64,000 nucleotides of DNA, taken from positions 2,170,001 through 2,234,000 of the forward strand of contig JASBNA010000002.1 in NCBI GenBank assembly GCA_038087015.1. Direction: 5' to 3'. Positions 33,828 to 44,572 of this stretch are shown here, one piece after another. A program made the position numbers and the translations under genes. The notes under the pieces were generated by a model. It was not told where the DNA came from. It saw only the letters and a list, made by a program, of their open reading frames with translations, and searched no databases. Each line of letters starts with the position of its first letter. The stretch's first letter is position 1. This DNA is from Cerrena zonata. Its lineage: Eukaryota; Basidiomycota; Agaricomycetes; Polyporales; Cerrenaceae.

Positions 33828-36800
33828 ATGTCCTCACGGGAATCAAAGATTGTCGTGAGTACACTATAGCTTATTTGCACATGTCCGGCACACGCTGAAT
33901 ATTCTTGCACTCTCATAGGACCTGGCTGATGCTCTCCACCTGATGCTTCGAAGCCTTCCTACCTCCACTGATGGACGGTATGATGCTCAGGTCAAACCTC
34001 CGACGGAATATGTCGACCCAAACGCAAGCCACTCTAAAATCTACGGGTTCCTCAAGGAGCTCGATGAAGACAAGAGGTTTGGTCCTATCATTGACGACCC
34101 GAAGCTCATTGTCAGTGCTATGCTCCAGGTCCTCTCTTACTGTCCAGTGCTAAATAATCCCTTATAGCCGAGTATCTTGGACGCCGCAATGAATAAAGAC
34201 GCTATTAATGACCGGTCACTTGTAGTATGTATGACCTTGCGTTCATGATACGCACTACTAACAGTCATTGCTTAGTTTAATCAAGCTTTGTATATCTTGA
34301 CTCGACTGCCTGAGGGCTCGAAGATTTCCAAGAAAATTAGCGACCTTGTAATCACGGCACTGTATAACACAGTTCCTCATCCACCAGCTACTTTCATCGG
34401 TAGTAGTTCCACATCCTCGAGTCCATTCACCCAATCTCCATCTACGGCCGCAAATACAAACGAGGGGAGATCACTCTATGCTTCCCGTAGCGCCGATGGA
34501 AGCGGAAACAATCCGCTATGTCCGCAAATGGGACAGGCAGGTATGCCTTACGCCAGGAGTGTACAAAGCAAGCATCCGCTACCTCCACACCTTCTTCCCG
34601 ATACTGGACTTGTCTTTGACGCCTTATTGAAAGCGCGGGATGTGAGTATCTTGAATTTACAGACTTCACCAACGTACTGACCTTTACTCATAGTTCAAAC
34701 CTCACCCGGGAGGTAACTCTTCGATGACATTTGCATACGCGTCACTAGTAACGCATCAACTCTTCCGAACCGATCCTATGGATATGACGAAGAACAATAC
34801 CTCCTCATATCTTGACTTGTCTGTGCTCTATGGAACTAGTCAAGCCCAGCAAGACGATGTTCGTGACAAGAAAAAGGGACTTGGACTTTTGTACCCGGAT
34901 GCGTTTGCCGAAGATCGTCTTTTATTTGTCCCTCCAGCTGCCACTGCCTTACTAGTGATATTCAGCAGGAATCACAATGTATGTTTTTCCTTCTCTTGAC
35001 TCACACTGGATATTGACAGTCCATTTCTCGTTTGCAGTATATTGCGAATATGCTAGTCAGGATTAATGAAAGGAAGAGGTGGTCAATCCCTCCCCCAGAG
35101 GATCCAGCAAAGCGCGCCGCGCAGGACGAGGAAATATTCCAAACTGCTCGTCTCGTGAAGTCAGTGTTTCTCACAATTCGTAGTAATTCATGCATTAACA
35201 TTGGGTTTCTAGTTGTGGTCATTACATGAGTACCATATTTGGAGATTATGTCGCCGGTTTTCTTGGTACGACCCGCGAGGGAAACACCTATCGTTTGCAA
35301 CCTTTCGATGTAAGTATAATCCCAATCAAGTGACCGGTCAAACCTGATTTGTATGCAATTCAGACTATCAAGACCTCAACTGGGGCCCTTCCTCGTGGTG
35401 AGGGGAATCATGTCTCCGTAGAGTTTAATCTCCTGTATCGCGTAAGCCTATGACTCTCCTCAATCCTATGATGCGTGCTAATTTTGCGCGGGACAGTGGC
35501 ACCCTACGACAGCAGCGGAGGATATCGTATGGACCGAGGATCTGTTCAAGGATGCGTTCGGTAAACCACCTTCAGAGATCCAACTAGCCGATTTCGTTCC
35601 CGCAGTTAGGAAAATATGGTCCACGGTGCAAGCAGAACCCCATCTTCGAACCTTCGCTGGGTATGTCACATCTCATTGATAGGGTCGTATCATCATTGAC
35701 TTGGTTTCATAAAACTTCATCTAGTCTTCAACGCGGCCCCGATGGCAAATTCAGTGATGATGATCTTGCTCGCATACTGCAGGACTCCACGGACAAAGCA
35801 GCCGGTGCTTACCGCGCTCGCGGTACTCCTGAAGTTCTTCGTATCATCGAAATCATGGGCATGGAACAAGCACGGAAATGGGGAGTCTGTACGATGAACG
35901 AATTCCGCGAGTTCCTTGGTTTGAAGCGTTTCTCTTCCTTCAAGGAATGGAACTCTGATGAGGATATCGCTCGTACTGCCGAATTGTTGTACGGCCACAT
36001 CGACAACTTTGGAATTGTATCCCTGGTCTTCAAGCCGAGGAAATCATTCCCTTAGGCCGCGGCTCCGGTCTCTGCTGTGGGCTTTACCATGACCCGTGCT
36101 ATCCTGGGCGATGCAATTGCCCTTGTTCGTGGCGACAGGTTCTACACTTCTGATTATACTCGTACGTCAAGTTGATTCATTATTATCAACGCTCCGCCTC
36201 ACTCGTTATTTGTACAGCTACCAACTTGACGACATGGGGATACCAGGATTGTGCTCCCGATACCACTAGTGGATCATATGGCGCAGCTATTCCAAAGCTC
36301 CTCCTTCGACACCTTCCTCGTCATTACCCTGCGAACAGTGTCTACTCCTTATTCCCGTTCTTCACACCGGACACAGCTGAGAAGATTCTGAAGAAGCTAG
36401 GTGTTGTGGAGAAGTATGAGTTGAAGAGACCAAACAGGGTTATCCCAATTCCCAAAGTTGTGGATACGATGACTGGTATTCGATATGTATTCGGTAACCC
36501 AGACAAGTTCAAGGTCACATACGGTCCCTGACATGAAGCCTTTGACCAATGGATTTGGGTTCATGCTAGTCTTCGACGAGAAAGCCAAGTTCGTATTCAT
36601 TCTCTATCTGCTCTGGATCTCAATTCTTACTTTATTATTTCAGACATGACTGGTTCAGGACGCGTGTAATCCGTGCACTCTTCCCGAACAAGGAAGTCGT
36701 CAATGGCTATGTCTCCTGGTACAAGCAAATGACCCAACAACTGGTGAAGGAAAACTCCTACAAGATTTCCGGCATCCCAGGAACTCGTGTGGACATCGTT

Positions 36801-38128
36801 CGCAACGTGATCAACTTGGCTGCCGTTCACTGGGCCTCAGATTGGCTTATGGGTACACCGCTGAAGACAAAGAATCACCCTATCGGACTTTTCACCGAGC
36901 AGGAGATGTACGACGTCTTGATGCTCCTCTGTACTTGTGTCTTCATCAACGTCCTCCCTGAGCGTGGATTCTTCCTCAAGGACCAGGCTCAGATATTCGG
37001 TGACAAGGTCAATAGTCTGATCGAGAAGAGCATCGAGGCCTGCAGGCTCCCTCGACAACGGTACGTGATCCTTCGTTGTATCTACATAAAGAAGGATCAT
37101 CTAACATATTTACAGAGTGTCTTCTCACATGTTGCATCGAAAGCCTCGAGCTTCCTGTTCGCTCAGGAAGAGAAGGCGTGCTATCCATTCCTGAGGCGGC
37201 TGGCTGAGATTGGAATCGCACGTGGAGAGATGGTCTCACAAGTCATCGGTCTTTCTGTCGGTTCATCTGTCAACTGGGCGCAATGTAAGAAACTCAACTA
37301 AACATCCATAAGCTCTCCTTGCTGATTCATTGTGTGTATTAGCGATATCTCAAATGGTCGATTTCTACCTCGATGACGCGCGGGCGGCTGAAAGGGCTGA
37401 AATTGTGAAGCTCGTGCAGAGGGATGACGCTGAGGCGATAGAGCTGCTTCATGGTTACATCCGGGAAGGACAAAGTAGGTGATCATCCCTGAATCACTAA
37501 GCTCTCATTCTAACCCTCCAAAACTTATCAGGACTGGCACCGCAATTCCCCGGATTGTTGCGCCAAGCAGCTGTAACCGATACAGTCGACTTGGGAGATG
37601 GGCGCAAAGTGGATGTTCGAGCAGGAGACCTCATATTCTCCAGCTTCTACAATGCGCAACACAATGTAAGTTTATACTCATACTGAACGATGGCCGTTAC
37701 TTATAGTCTACCGTTATAGGAGACCGATTTCCCCGAGCCCAACAAAGTAAACCCTCGACGACCTAAAGAGAGTTATCAAAATCAGGGATCAGGATTCCAC
37801 ATTTGTCCTGGTGTAGACTTTACATTGATGGTGAGTCTATTCAAAGCTGTTTCCATTTTCTTAACTAACTTCCTTTGATCATAGACCGCAACTGAAGTGG
37901 TGAAAATCATCTTTAAACTCCCTAATATCCGCCGTGCACCAGGCGCGGCAGGAACGATGGCTAGTTATACTATTCAGCAAGTACCGGGTACAGATAACCG
38001 AATGTACCTTGATAACACTAGCAAGGAGACTCCTTGGCCCGGTTCTCTCACTGTTGTAGTAAGTGTTATTTTTTCGTTTACCTCATGTAAAGTTGCTGAC
38101 GATTGTTGTTTAGTATGACGATGCATGA
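33828..38128 (+). CDS. Fatty-acid dioxygenase / P450 fusion (Ppo, linoleate diol synthase type)
   Basis: Ppo enzymes add oxygen to linoleic acid in an N-terminal heme dioxygenase domain, and a C-terminal P450 domain rearranges or cleaves the hydroperoxide. The oxylipins steer sporulation, and in mushrooms some members feed C8 volatiles. The dioxygenase half shows SADGSGNNP, AGMPYARSVQSKHPLPP, VTHQLFRTDP with the distal His, YLDLSVLYG, FSRNHNYIANML with the proximal His, and FNLLYRWHPT with the catalytic Tyr (an intron follows Arg). Then come GAYRARGTPEVLRIIEIMG and CTMNEFREFLGLK. The P450 half ends with the heme loop GSGFHICPGVDF, which keeps its Cys, so the P450 may be competent. About a dozen short introns are present. 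Four surplus bases break the frame at 36008-36010, 36021-36023, 36079-36081 and 36526-36528; conserved sequence resumes after each. The segment before SADGSGNNP seems to carry an extra Ser/Thr-rich insert. Confidence 0.93.
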
Positions 38129-38740
38129 TTGTTACGAATTCCAGCTGTCTCTCGATAGTGTACTTATTCCTACACGTGTTGTAAAATAATGTCTTATTAT
38201 AATGGTGCCTCACAATAGCTCATAACGAATACAACTCACTATTTTCTATCTGATCACTGTTGCTTCCGTGTGCTTCCCTGATTCCAACTTCGAAATTATA
38301 CTCTCAGGACACCTTTTGGGGGTATCTTGAAGGAGACCATTCACAGCACTTACATCGCGGTATCGAATCAGTTTCTTTAGACTAAGAAGGTTCAAACGCA
38401 TACACCAAACAAGCACTGACGCAATGATGACTTCATAAACTGAACTATCTTACGAAGCCGACGTCAATTCTACCATGGTAGCATTCTATCACTTGAAGTA
38501 GATTGGCCCGAAGTGCACGGAGGATAGGACCTCGAGACTCTCACTCAGGGACCTAGAAACCAGGCTGGCAAGGTATACGCGTCCATTCCGCCGAGACCGA
38601 GACACAAGTATGGGCGCTCTCGATATTGCTGAATCAGCCACGCTTGATACAATGGAGTAAACAGGGAAATGCACCTACCCGCCGCTCACGATTAACCTCT
38701 CCTTCTACGTTGACTGCCAACACCCTACGGTGACCCTGAT
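38129..38740. promoter_or_regulatory. Intergenic upstream of the Zn2Cys6 regulator
   Basis: This holds the 3' flank of the oxylipin synthase and the promoter of the transcription factor, both on the plus strand. No gene or clear TATA box is seen. Confidence 0.4.
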
Positions 38741-41700
38741 ATGCCCCCCGCCCCTGCAAACGGAAGCAGCTCAAAGTCACCCAATAATGACAAACCCCCA
38801 AACGGCGAAGTAAAGCAAAGGAAACGCCCAGGCAGAGTGCCGGTTTCTTGTGCTGAATGCCGAAGGTACGCTGTTACTTCAAATCATGCTTGACAGGTAA
38901 CCTTAGTGCTCAATTCATTCACTAGGCTGAAACTTCGGTGTGACCGTAAAGTAGGTAACATAATAAACCCACCGAAATGCATGCCTAGTGAACCAGTCTT
39001 TCTAGATCCCCTGTGAGACTTGCGTCAAAAGGGGCTGTTCCGCTATATGTCCGGAAGGTAAGTTCCCCCTCGTACTAGTGTATGGCCACTTAACTAATAT
39101 GCTGTCAGGCTCGTTAACCACTGGCAAAGGCAACCGGTGAGATAAACGGTAGCTTTATTGACTTACGATGCTCAAGGGAGTTATAGTCTTGCCCTTGCTG
39201 ATGCAGACGAACTTCACAAGAAGGTAGAACGTCTTCGCAATCGTGTCACGACGTTGGAGGATGCTCTAAGAAAATTACAAGCCGCAGTCTCAGATGACCC
39301 ACATCCCCTACTGCAGGAAGGTGCTTCCGAGTCTAAAGATGATACAGCTCGACAAGCGTCTGTCGATGGACCATCACTATCTGCAGAAGATGAGGAATTC
39401 TTAGATGCATTTGGTACGATACATCATAGTCTTCTCCTTATCTACTTAATATTGACCGGAAATCAAGGTACGCTCACTTTGGGTTTACGTGGAGAATCCC
39501 GCTTCTTCGGCCAAACTTCAAGATCTGAGGTATATACCGTATTTGTTATCTTTTTACCGTCCCATTGACGTCCTGAATTTTCTTCTAGTATTTAATACAT
39601 GTAGGTATTTTTTGCGGTGTGCAAATATCTATACCTAATGATTTTAGGCTCCAGAATATCTCCCGCCTTGGGACCCGGCCTCGTATCCTCATCTAACACC
39701 TGAATTAGTGAATGTCTCTTGTGGGTCATTAGAAATGCTTTGCAGCGATCCTCAGGTCAAGAAACAGGTCTTACAGCGACTTCCGTCTCTTTCACGTGCT
39801 TGTAGACTCTGCGATATATTCATTGAATATGGAGAATATCTGTGAGTATCTCTATTTCTAATGGCCTGCAGTCCGACTTACCCTCAAATGAAGCTGGTGC
39901 TCTTTACCTCGAAATCAGCTTTTTGATGAAATATTAGGAGTAATCTATCGAGGCACCCCGTATGTTTTGCTGCTGCTTAGTACTGGATAGCACTCATGAC
40001 AGCCGCCAAGTTCTAGTGAGGACGGCAACGATCTCCTTTCAACGCACGCAGTTTCGCTACTTTTCATGGTCTTCGCATTGGCAAGTTTGTTCGATATGGA
40101 ACAAGACCCTTACTGCGTAGAAGCACAAGAATATTATCTACTAGCAAGAGCTGCCTTGCGCTTCGCACCGCCAGTGCAAGACACCACGCTATGGTCTATC
40201 CAGTCACTAGTATGATCTCAAGCTGCACCACTAGGTCTTTTATTGACTCTAGTGCTGCAGGTATACATGGCCCTGTTTATGGAGTTCTGCGACTACCGTC
40301 CTGATCATTCAAGTTCACACGGAGCATGGTGTCATGTAGGACTTGCTGTGAAACTTGGACACGGTGTAAGTGATAAATTAAATTTCGAGGATATGTATTT
40401 AATGTTCCACGATGACAGATTGGCCTACGTACGTGTGTGCTCCTATATGTACTTCGCCTGTCACTGATCTTGTTGCAGATGTCAACAGCGCAAGATGGAA
40501 ACTCGATGAAGAGGCAACACAAAGGCGGAGTAGCATTTTCTGGCAGCTTTTCAATACTGACACTTGGATCGTAAGTCATATACCTAACCGGACTTGGAAT
40601 CCGCCTCTTAACCAATCACAGAGTTTCGGGTTTGGTCGACCCCCTTCAATATCGTTGGCGTATGTTGACTGTTCAATACCCAAAGATCGTGAAGAACATG
40701 TGAACGCTGACGGTCATAAAGAATGGGGCTGTAAGTATCTACCGCTCCTGGAACAATTCTATGTACTGAAGGAGATATTCCAGTCCATTCATGGTCATGG
40801 CAATATGCGAAAGTGCTTCACAATGTCATGTCCACAGCGTTTGGCTGCAAGATACCCCCTTACACTACCGTCATTGATCTGGATAGGAAAGTTCGCGACT
40901 TCCCCATTCCTTGGCGGTTGCGTGTGAAATGTGGCCTAGAAGACGAGTATCAGACCCCTAGTGTTCGTCTACAACGGTGGCACGTCATGGCATCCAAGGA
41001 ATGCAGTATGTGTTGTGCAACTATCTACTATTTACCAACGTTTCTGACATTTATTGAAGCACTGCTGAATTTGCATCGACCATACTTTGCGCAAGCATTG
41101 AATGAGCAGCCCCAAGATCTTCTCAGACATCGATATGGCCCATCAGTCATGGCTATTTATCGTTCTGGTTGGAGGTTAATTGAAGGTCTAAGAGAGACAT
41201 TCAAGTGGGTGCCCGAAGTCTTGTCACGGGTAAGCTTCCCGTGGTCACAGGCACTCTCTGGTGCGGTGAGTAATTCCGATATTATATCTCTGTAAGACAA
41301 TAACGAATTCAACCGAGTAGATCGTCATGTGTTTATTGGTTACACGGGCACCCACATCGACGCTAGCCCAAGCTTCGTTAGCGGAACTTGACAGGGCTTG
41401 CGAACTTTTTGAACAGGCTGTTGATAAAAGTCAAATTGCAGCCAACAACGTGGCAAGTCGATCTAATCATGTGGAACTACATCGTAACTTTACTCAATCG
41501 TTACGCTTACAGACTATTGTTCAGAAATTAAGACGACAGGCACATGAAGCAATGGAGAAATCCGAGTCAATAGACCGAAAGAGCCCTGCTTTCAGTGAAT
41601 TGGACCGATTTGGTGGTAAAACACACCTGGTTACTGCCGAATACGATCTCAACTACAAGGACCCATGTTGTGAAGGTGTTACTCGCCCCAGAACCACGTC

Positions 41701-42118
41701 TGTGCTGGGTACTACATCCCCTTTGGCTCCCATTCCTGTCGAGTCAATCCACCCCACTATTATGCAAGACATGCGTAGCTTCGAGGGAATGAACATAGAC
41801 TTCCCATCTCTCATGACTGCAGCAAATCTGACTATGTCACAAAACGTACCTCCCCAACAAGATACATCAACTCCGCAACCACAATTACCTCCACAACAGC
41901 CATTGCTCCCAACTCAGGATGCAGCTATGTTTACACAACCCTCTGCGTTGTACGACCCACAATTCGCCCGAGCCTTCCCCGAAGTATTCCTCGGCGAGGA
42001 GTTCTTCAGCACTGCGACTCCTTCGTCCTTCTCGACTGCATCGCCAGACGCGAATATGGGTCAACCACCAGTTTTGGATGCGACATGGCAATCCTTTGTA
42101 GAACAGCTCGGTTTCTAG
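38741..42118 (+). CDS. Zn2Cys6 transcription factor with fungal-specific TF domain
   Basis: This is a nuclear DNA-binding regulator. Residues 30-75 form the binuclear zinc cluster: CAECRRLKLRCDRKV then PCETCVKRGCSAICPEGS, with all six cysteines, spread over three exons. A short coiled-coil dimerisation segment follows (LHKKVERLRNRVTTLEDALR). The middle-homology domain contains LFMVFALASLFD, AALRFAPPVQDTTLWSIQSL, IGLHVNSARWKLDEEATQRR, SFGFGRPPSISLAYVDC, AFGCKIPPYTTVIDLDRKV and LNLHRPYFAQALNEQPQDL. The C-terminus is rich in Gln, Pro and Ser, a likely activation region. IGLH arises only if a 10-base exon (40419-40428) is spliced between two introns. The whole chain reads open once introns are removed. 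The general layout is one I recall as common in basidiomycetes, without a known target. The neighbour upstream is the oxylipin synthase; regulation of it is only a guess. Confidence 0.9.
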
Positions 42119-42460
42119 TTCTAGTCTTTCATGTGTTCCATGTATTCTGTGTAACATAGGTGGGACCTCGATTTGCGTACTTTACTTATTACCACAATTA
42201 CAATGTAGCTGCTATGCACTGCAGGGTGTTTACTCTATTCTATCGTAAAGGAGCTTCTAGCCAAATAGTGAGATAACGAAAACTAGTAAGGTTTCGCTCA
42301 TGTTCAATTTTATACGTACGCACGTGTGATGACGAAAACGCGTCAATTGGAGTACCAGCTTGATCCCTTCCTCCTACTACTTTCTCCCTATTCCTCGTCC
42401 TCCTGGCTTTAATTCTGTAAATAATCTTCCCGTACACTGTGGTGGGTTGGTCGCGTGAAT
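42119..42460. promoter_or_regulatory. Short intergenic region before the phosphotransferase gene
   Basis: About 340 bases hold the transcription factor's 3' flank and the promoter of the next gene. Nothing else is recognisable. Confidence 0.4.
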
Positions 42461-44329
42461 ATGGGCTACATTCCCCCCGATGCCCTCGCGAACCTGAAAA
42501 AGTATTCTTACAAGAGTGTTGACAAGTCAGTTATCATAATTTGCTTGACGCTATAGGATACTCATTGCAGTGCAGATCTTTGTTGTCTCGACATGTTCTT
42601 AATCCTTACTGGACTTGGCTGGTGACGTTGTGGCCGACATGGGTTGCTCCTAATGTGGTCAGTTTGCTTGACATTGTACTCTTCGGTTTCGGACTTATGA
42701 CGTTGTTGACATAGATCACGCTGTCAGGGCTTTGCATGGTTTTAATCAACTTTGCTACGTTGGTATATTACGATCCGAATTATTTGGCGGAGAAGGGAGG
42801 AGCGACTGGGCCACCGCAATGGGTGTATTTCACGTATGTCGTATGTCTCTTAATTTCAATACTCTATCTAATTTTAGATTGAAGCTGGGCCGCTGGTCTA
42901 TTCATATACCAGAGTCTCGATGCTATAGACGGGTGCGTACTATGATACATCCTATGGTTACCGGATATGCGTTGACAAGAACTATAGGAAACAGGCACGT
43001 CGAACAGGAATGTCTGGCCCTCTAGGAGAGATGTTCGATCATGGTCAGTAACCCTTCAATATCTGAAATTGCGATACCAACGACTAACGAGGTTGTATCT
43101 CCAGGCTGTGATGCGTTGAATACGACAGTAAGGTTAACTCAGAGTGAATCTTATCTCATGAACTGAATGACATTCTAGCTTGAAGTGATTTTGGCTGGAC
43201 GAGCCCTTGGTTTAGGAAGATCGTGGTGGACTGTTGCGTCGCAAGCTGCCAGTTTGGCTAATTTTTACCTGACCACTTGGGAAGAATACCATACCGGTAC
43301 GTTTCTATCAACTTTTCATCTACCGTAGCTTACATGGTGACCTTTTGCCTATCAATAGGTCAATTATATCTAGGCGTTTTCTCTGGACCTGTAGAGGGTA
43401 TCCTGATGATAGTTGGTATCTATGTTATCTCTGGAATATTTGGTAAGCTCCTCACTGCTACACTTCCTTCGCTCGTAGACTTATCTGCCATACAGGTCCG
43501 GCATTCTGGGATACCCCGACTCTGACATTCTTTGGTATTGACAAAGTACCCATAATCACGAAATATATCCCGAACAAAGGACTCAACGATGCGGTAATGG
43601 CTCTTGGAGGTGTTGTCCTAGCGGTCAACATTATCACCAGGTATGTTTATGCAGTCGTTTCAAATCGGGAGTTGGATATTGAACCTTACCCCCTTAGCTA
43701 CATCAATGTCTACAAGGCAAGAGCTGCCGCCAAGGAGAGCGTTCTTTCCCCTCTGCTCTACCTACTACCTTTCCCGATGACTGTCGCACTCCAAGTCGCT
43801 TGGCTTAGCTCTCCTTCATTCTCTCGGTCGTTCATCATCAACTCGCCTCTGTTCATGCCTTTCCTCTGCGCTTGGGGCCTCCAATTTGCGCATCAGGTAG
43901 GCCGTATGATTCTCGCACATGTATCCAAACAACCATTCCCATGGTGGGATTGGATGTGGATATGGAGCGTCGTTGGTGCACTAGATGCCAATATGCCAAG
44001 ATTATTCAATAGGTAAACGAGATTTGTTAGGCCTACTCAACCTTGGTTCTTACATACTCCAATATTATAGGGCACCTTTCATCCAACATTCTCCTGATAA
44101 CGTCAGGATCTTCATTTACGCAACCCTTGCCGTTTCGTTACTTTCATACACAAGATTTGTGACTCTTGTCATCAAAGACATCACAAATTACTTGGGGAAT
44201 TGCTTGCTTCACCGTCAGGAAGAAGGACCAGTCAGGATCTTGGAGAAAGGCTCAGTCGGTGGACAAGACGAACGAGGGCAAGAAGCAATAGAAAAGTATA
44301 GAAGCAATATTTTGCTTGACGAGTCGTAA
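42461..44329 (+). CDS. CDP-alcohol phosphotransferase (choline/ethanolamine phosphotransferase)
   Basis: This ER enzyme makes phosphatidylcholine or phosphatidylethanolamine from CDP-choline or CDP-ethanolamine and diacylglycerol, the last step of the Kennedy pathway (yeast CPT1/EPT1). The N-terminus YIPPDALANLKKYSYKSVDK and NPYWTWLVTLWPTWVAPN fit the family. The catalytic signature DG-x2-AR-x8-G-x3-D-x3-D is complete as DG/KQARRTGMSGPLGEMFDH/GCD, spread over three exons. The third of these, 43105-43127, is only 23 bases and carries the last catalytic Asp. The acceptor before WAAGLFIYQSLDAIDG is the AAG just upstream of CTGGGCC, not the nearer TAG, because only that choice keeps the frame. 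Six or more hydrophobic segments follow (ILMIVGIYVISGIFG, VIIT region, TVALQVAWL, and others). The C-terminus is charged. Frame is intact. Choline versus ethanolamine preference cannot be told. Confidence 0.93.
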
Positions 44330-44418
44330 CGAGCTATTACTTACACACGACTGGCTACGAACCGAATGTCTAGATATAGATACATCTCACATATAGTACT
44401 TTGTCTCCCTCTTTACAA

Positions 44419-44426
44419 TATATAAA
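44419..44426 (+). promoter_or_regulatory. TATA box of the histidyl-tRNA synthetase gene
   Basis: TATATAAA lies 147 bases before the candidate mitochondrial start at 44573. It is only 27 bases before an earlier in-frame ATG at 44453, so that ATG is probably at or upstream of the transcription start and not used. Confidence 0.45.
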
Positions 44427-44572
44427 GGTGTACATAAACGCAGAATCATATCATGAAGCGACTGTCTTGCCGAGACTCGAAGCGAAGGAGTCTGTCGATA
44501 AGATTAGATCTCGTGTTGGGCGAGTCAGACGTCACGGAAAATCTTGCATGCAACTGTATGCTTTTATCTCGG

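Noticed and set aside
29072..42118. Secondary-metabolite gene cluster
   Set aside because: There is a peptidase, an oxylipin synthase and a regulator, but no polyketide, terpene or peptide synthase or transporter; neighbours are housekeeping genes.
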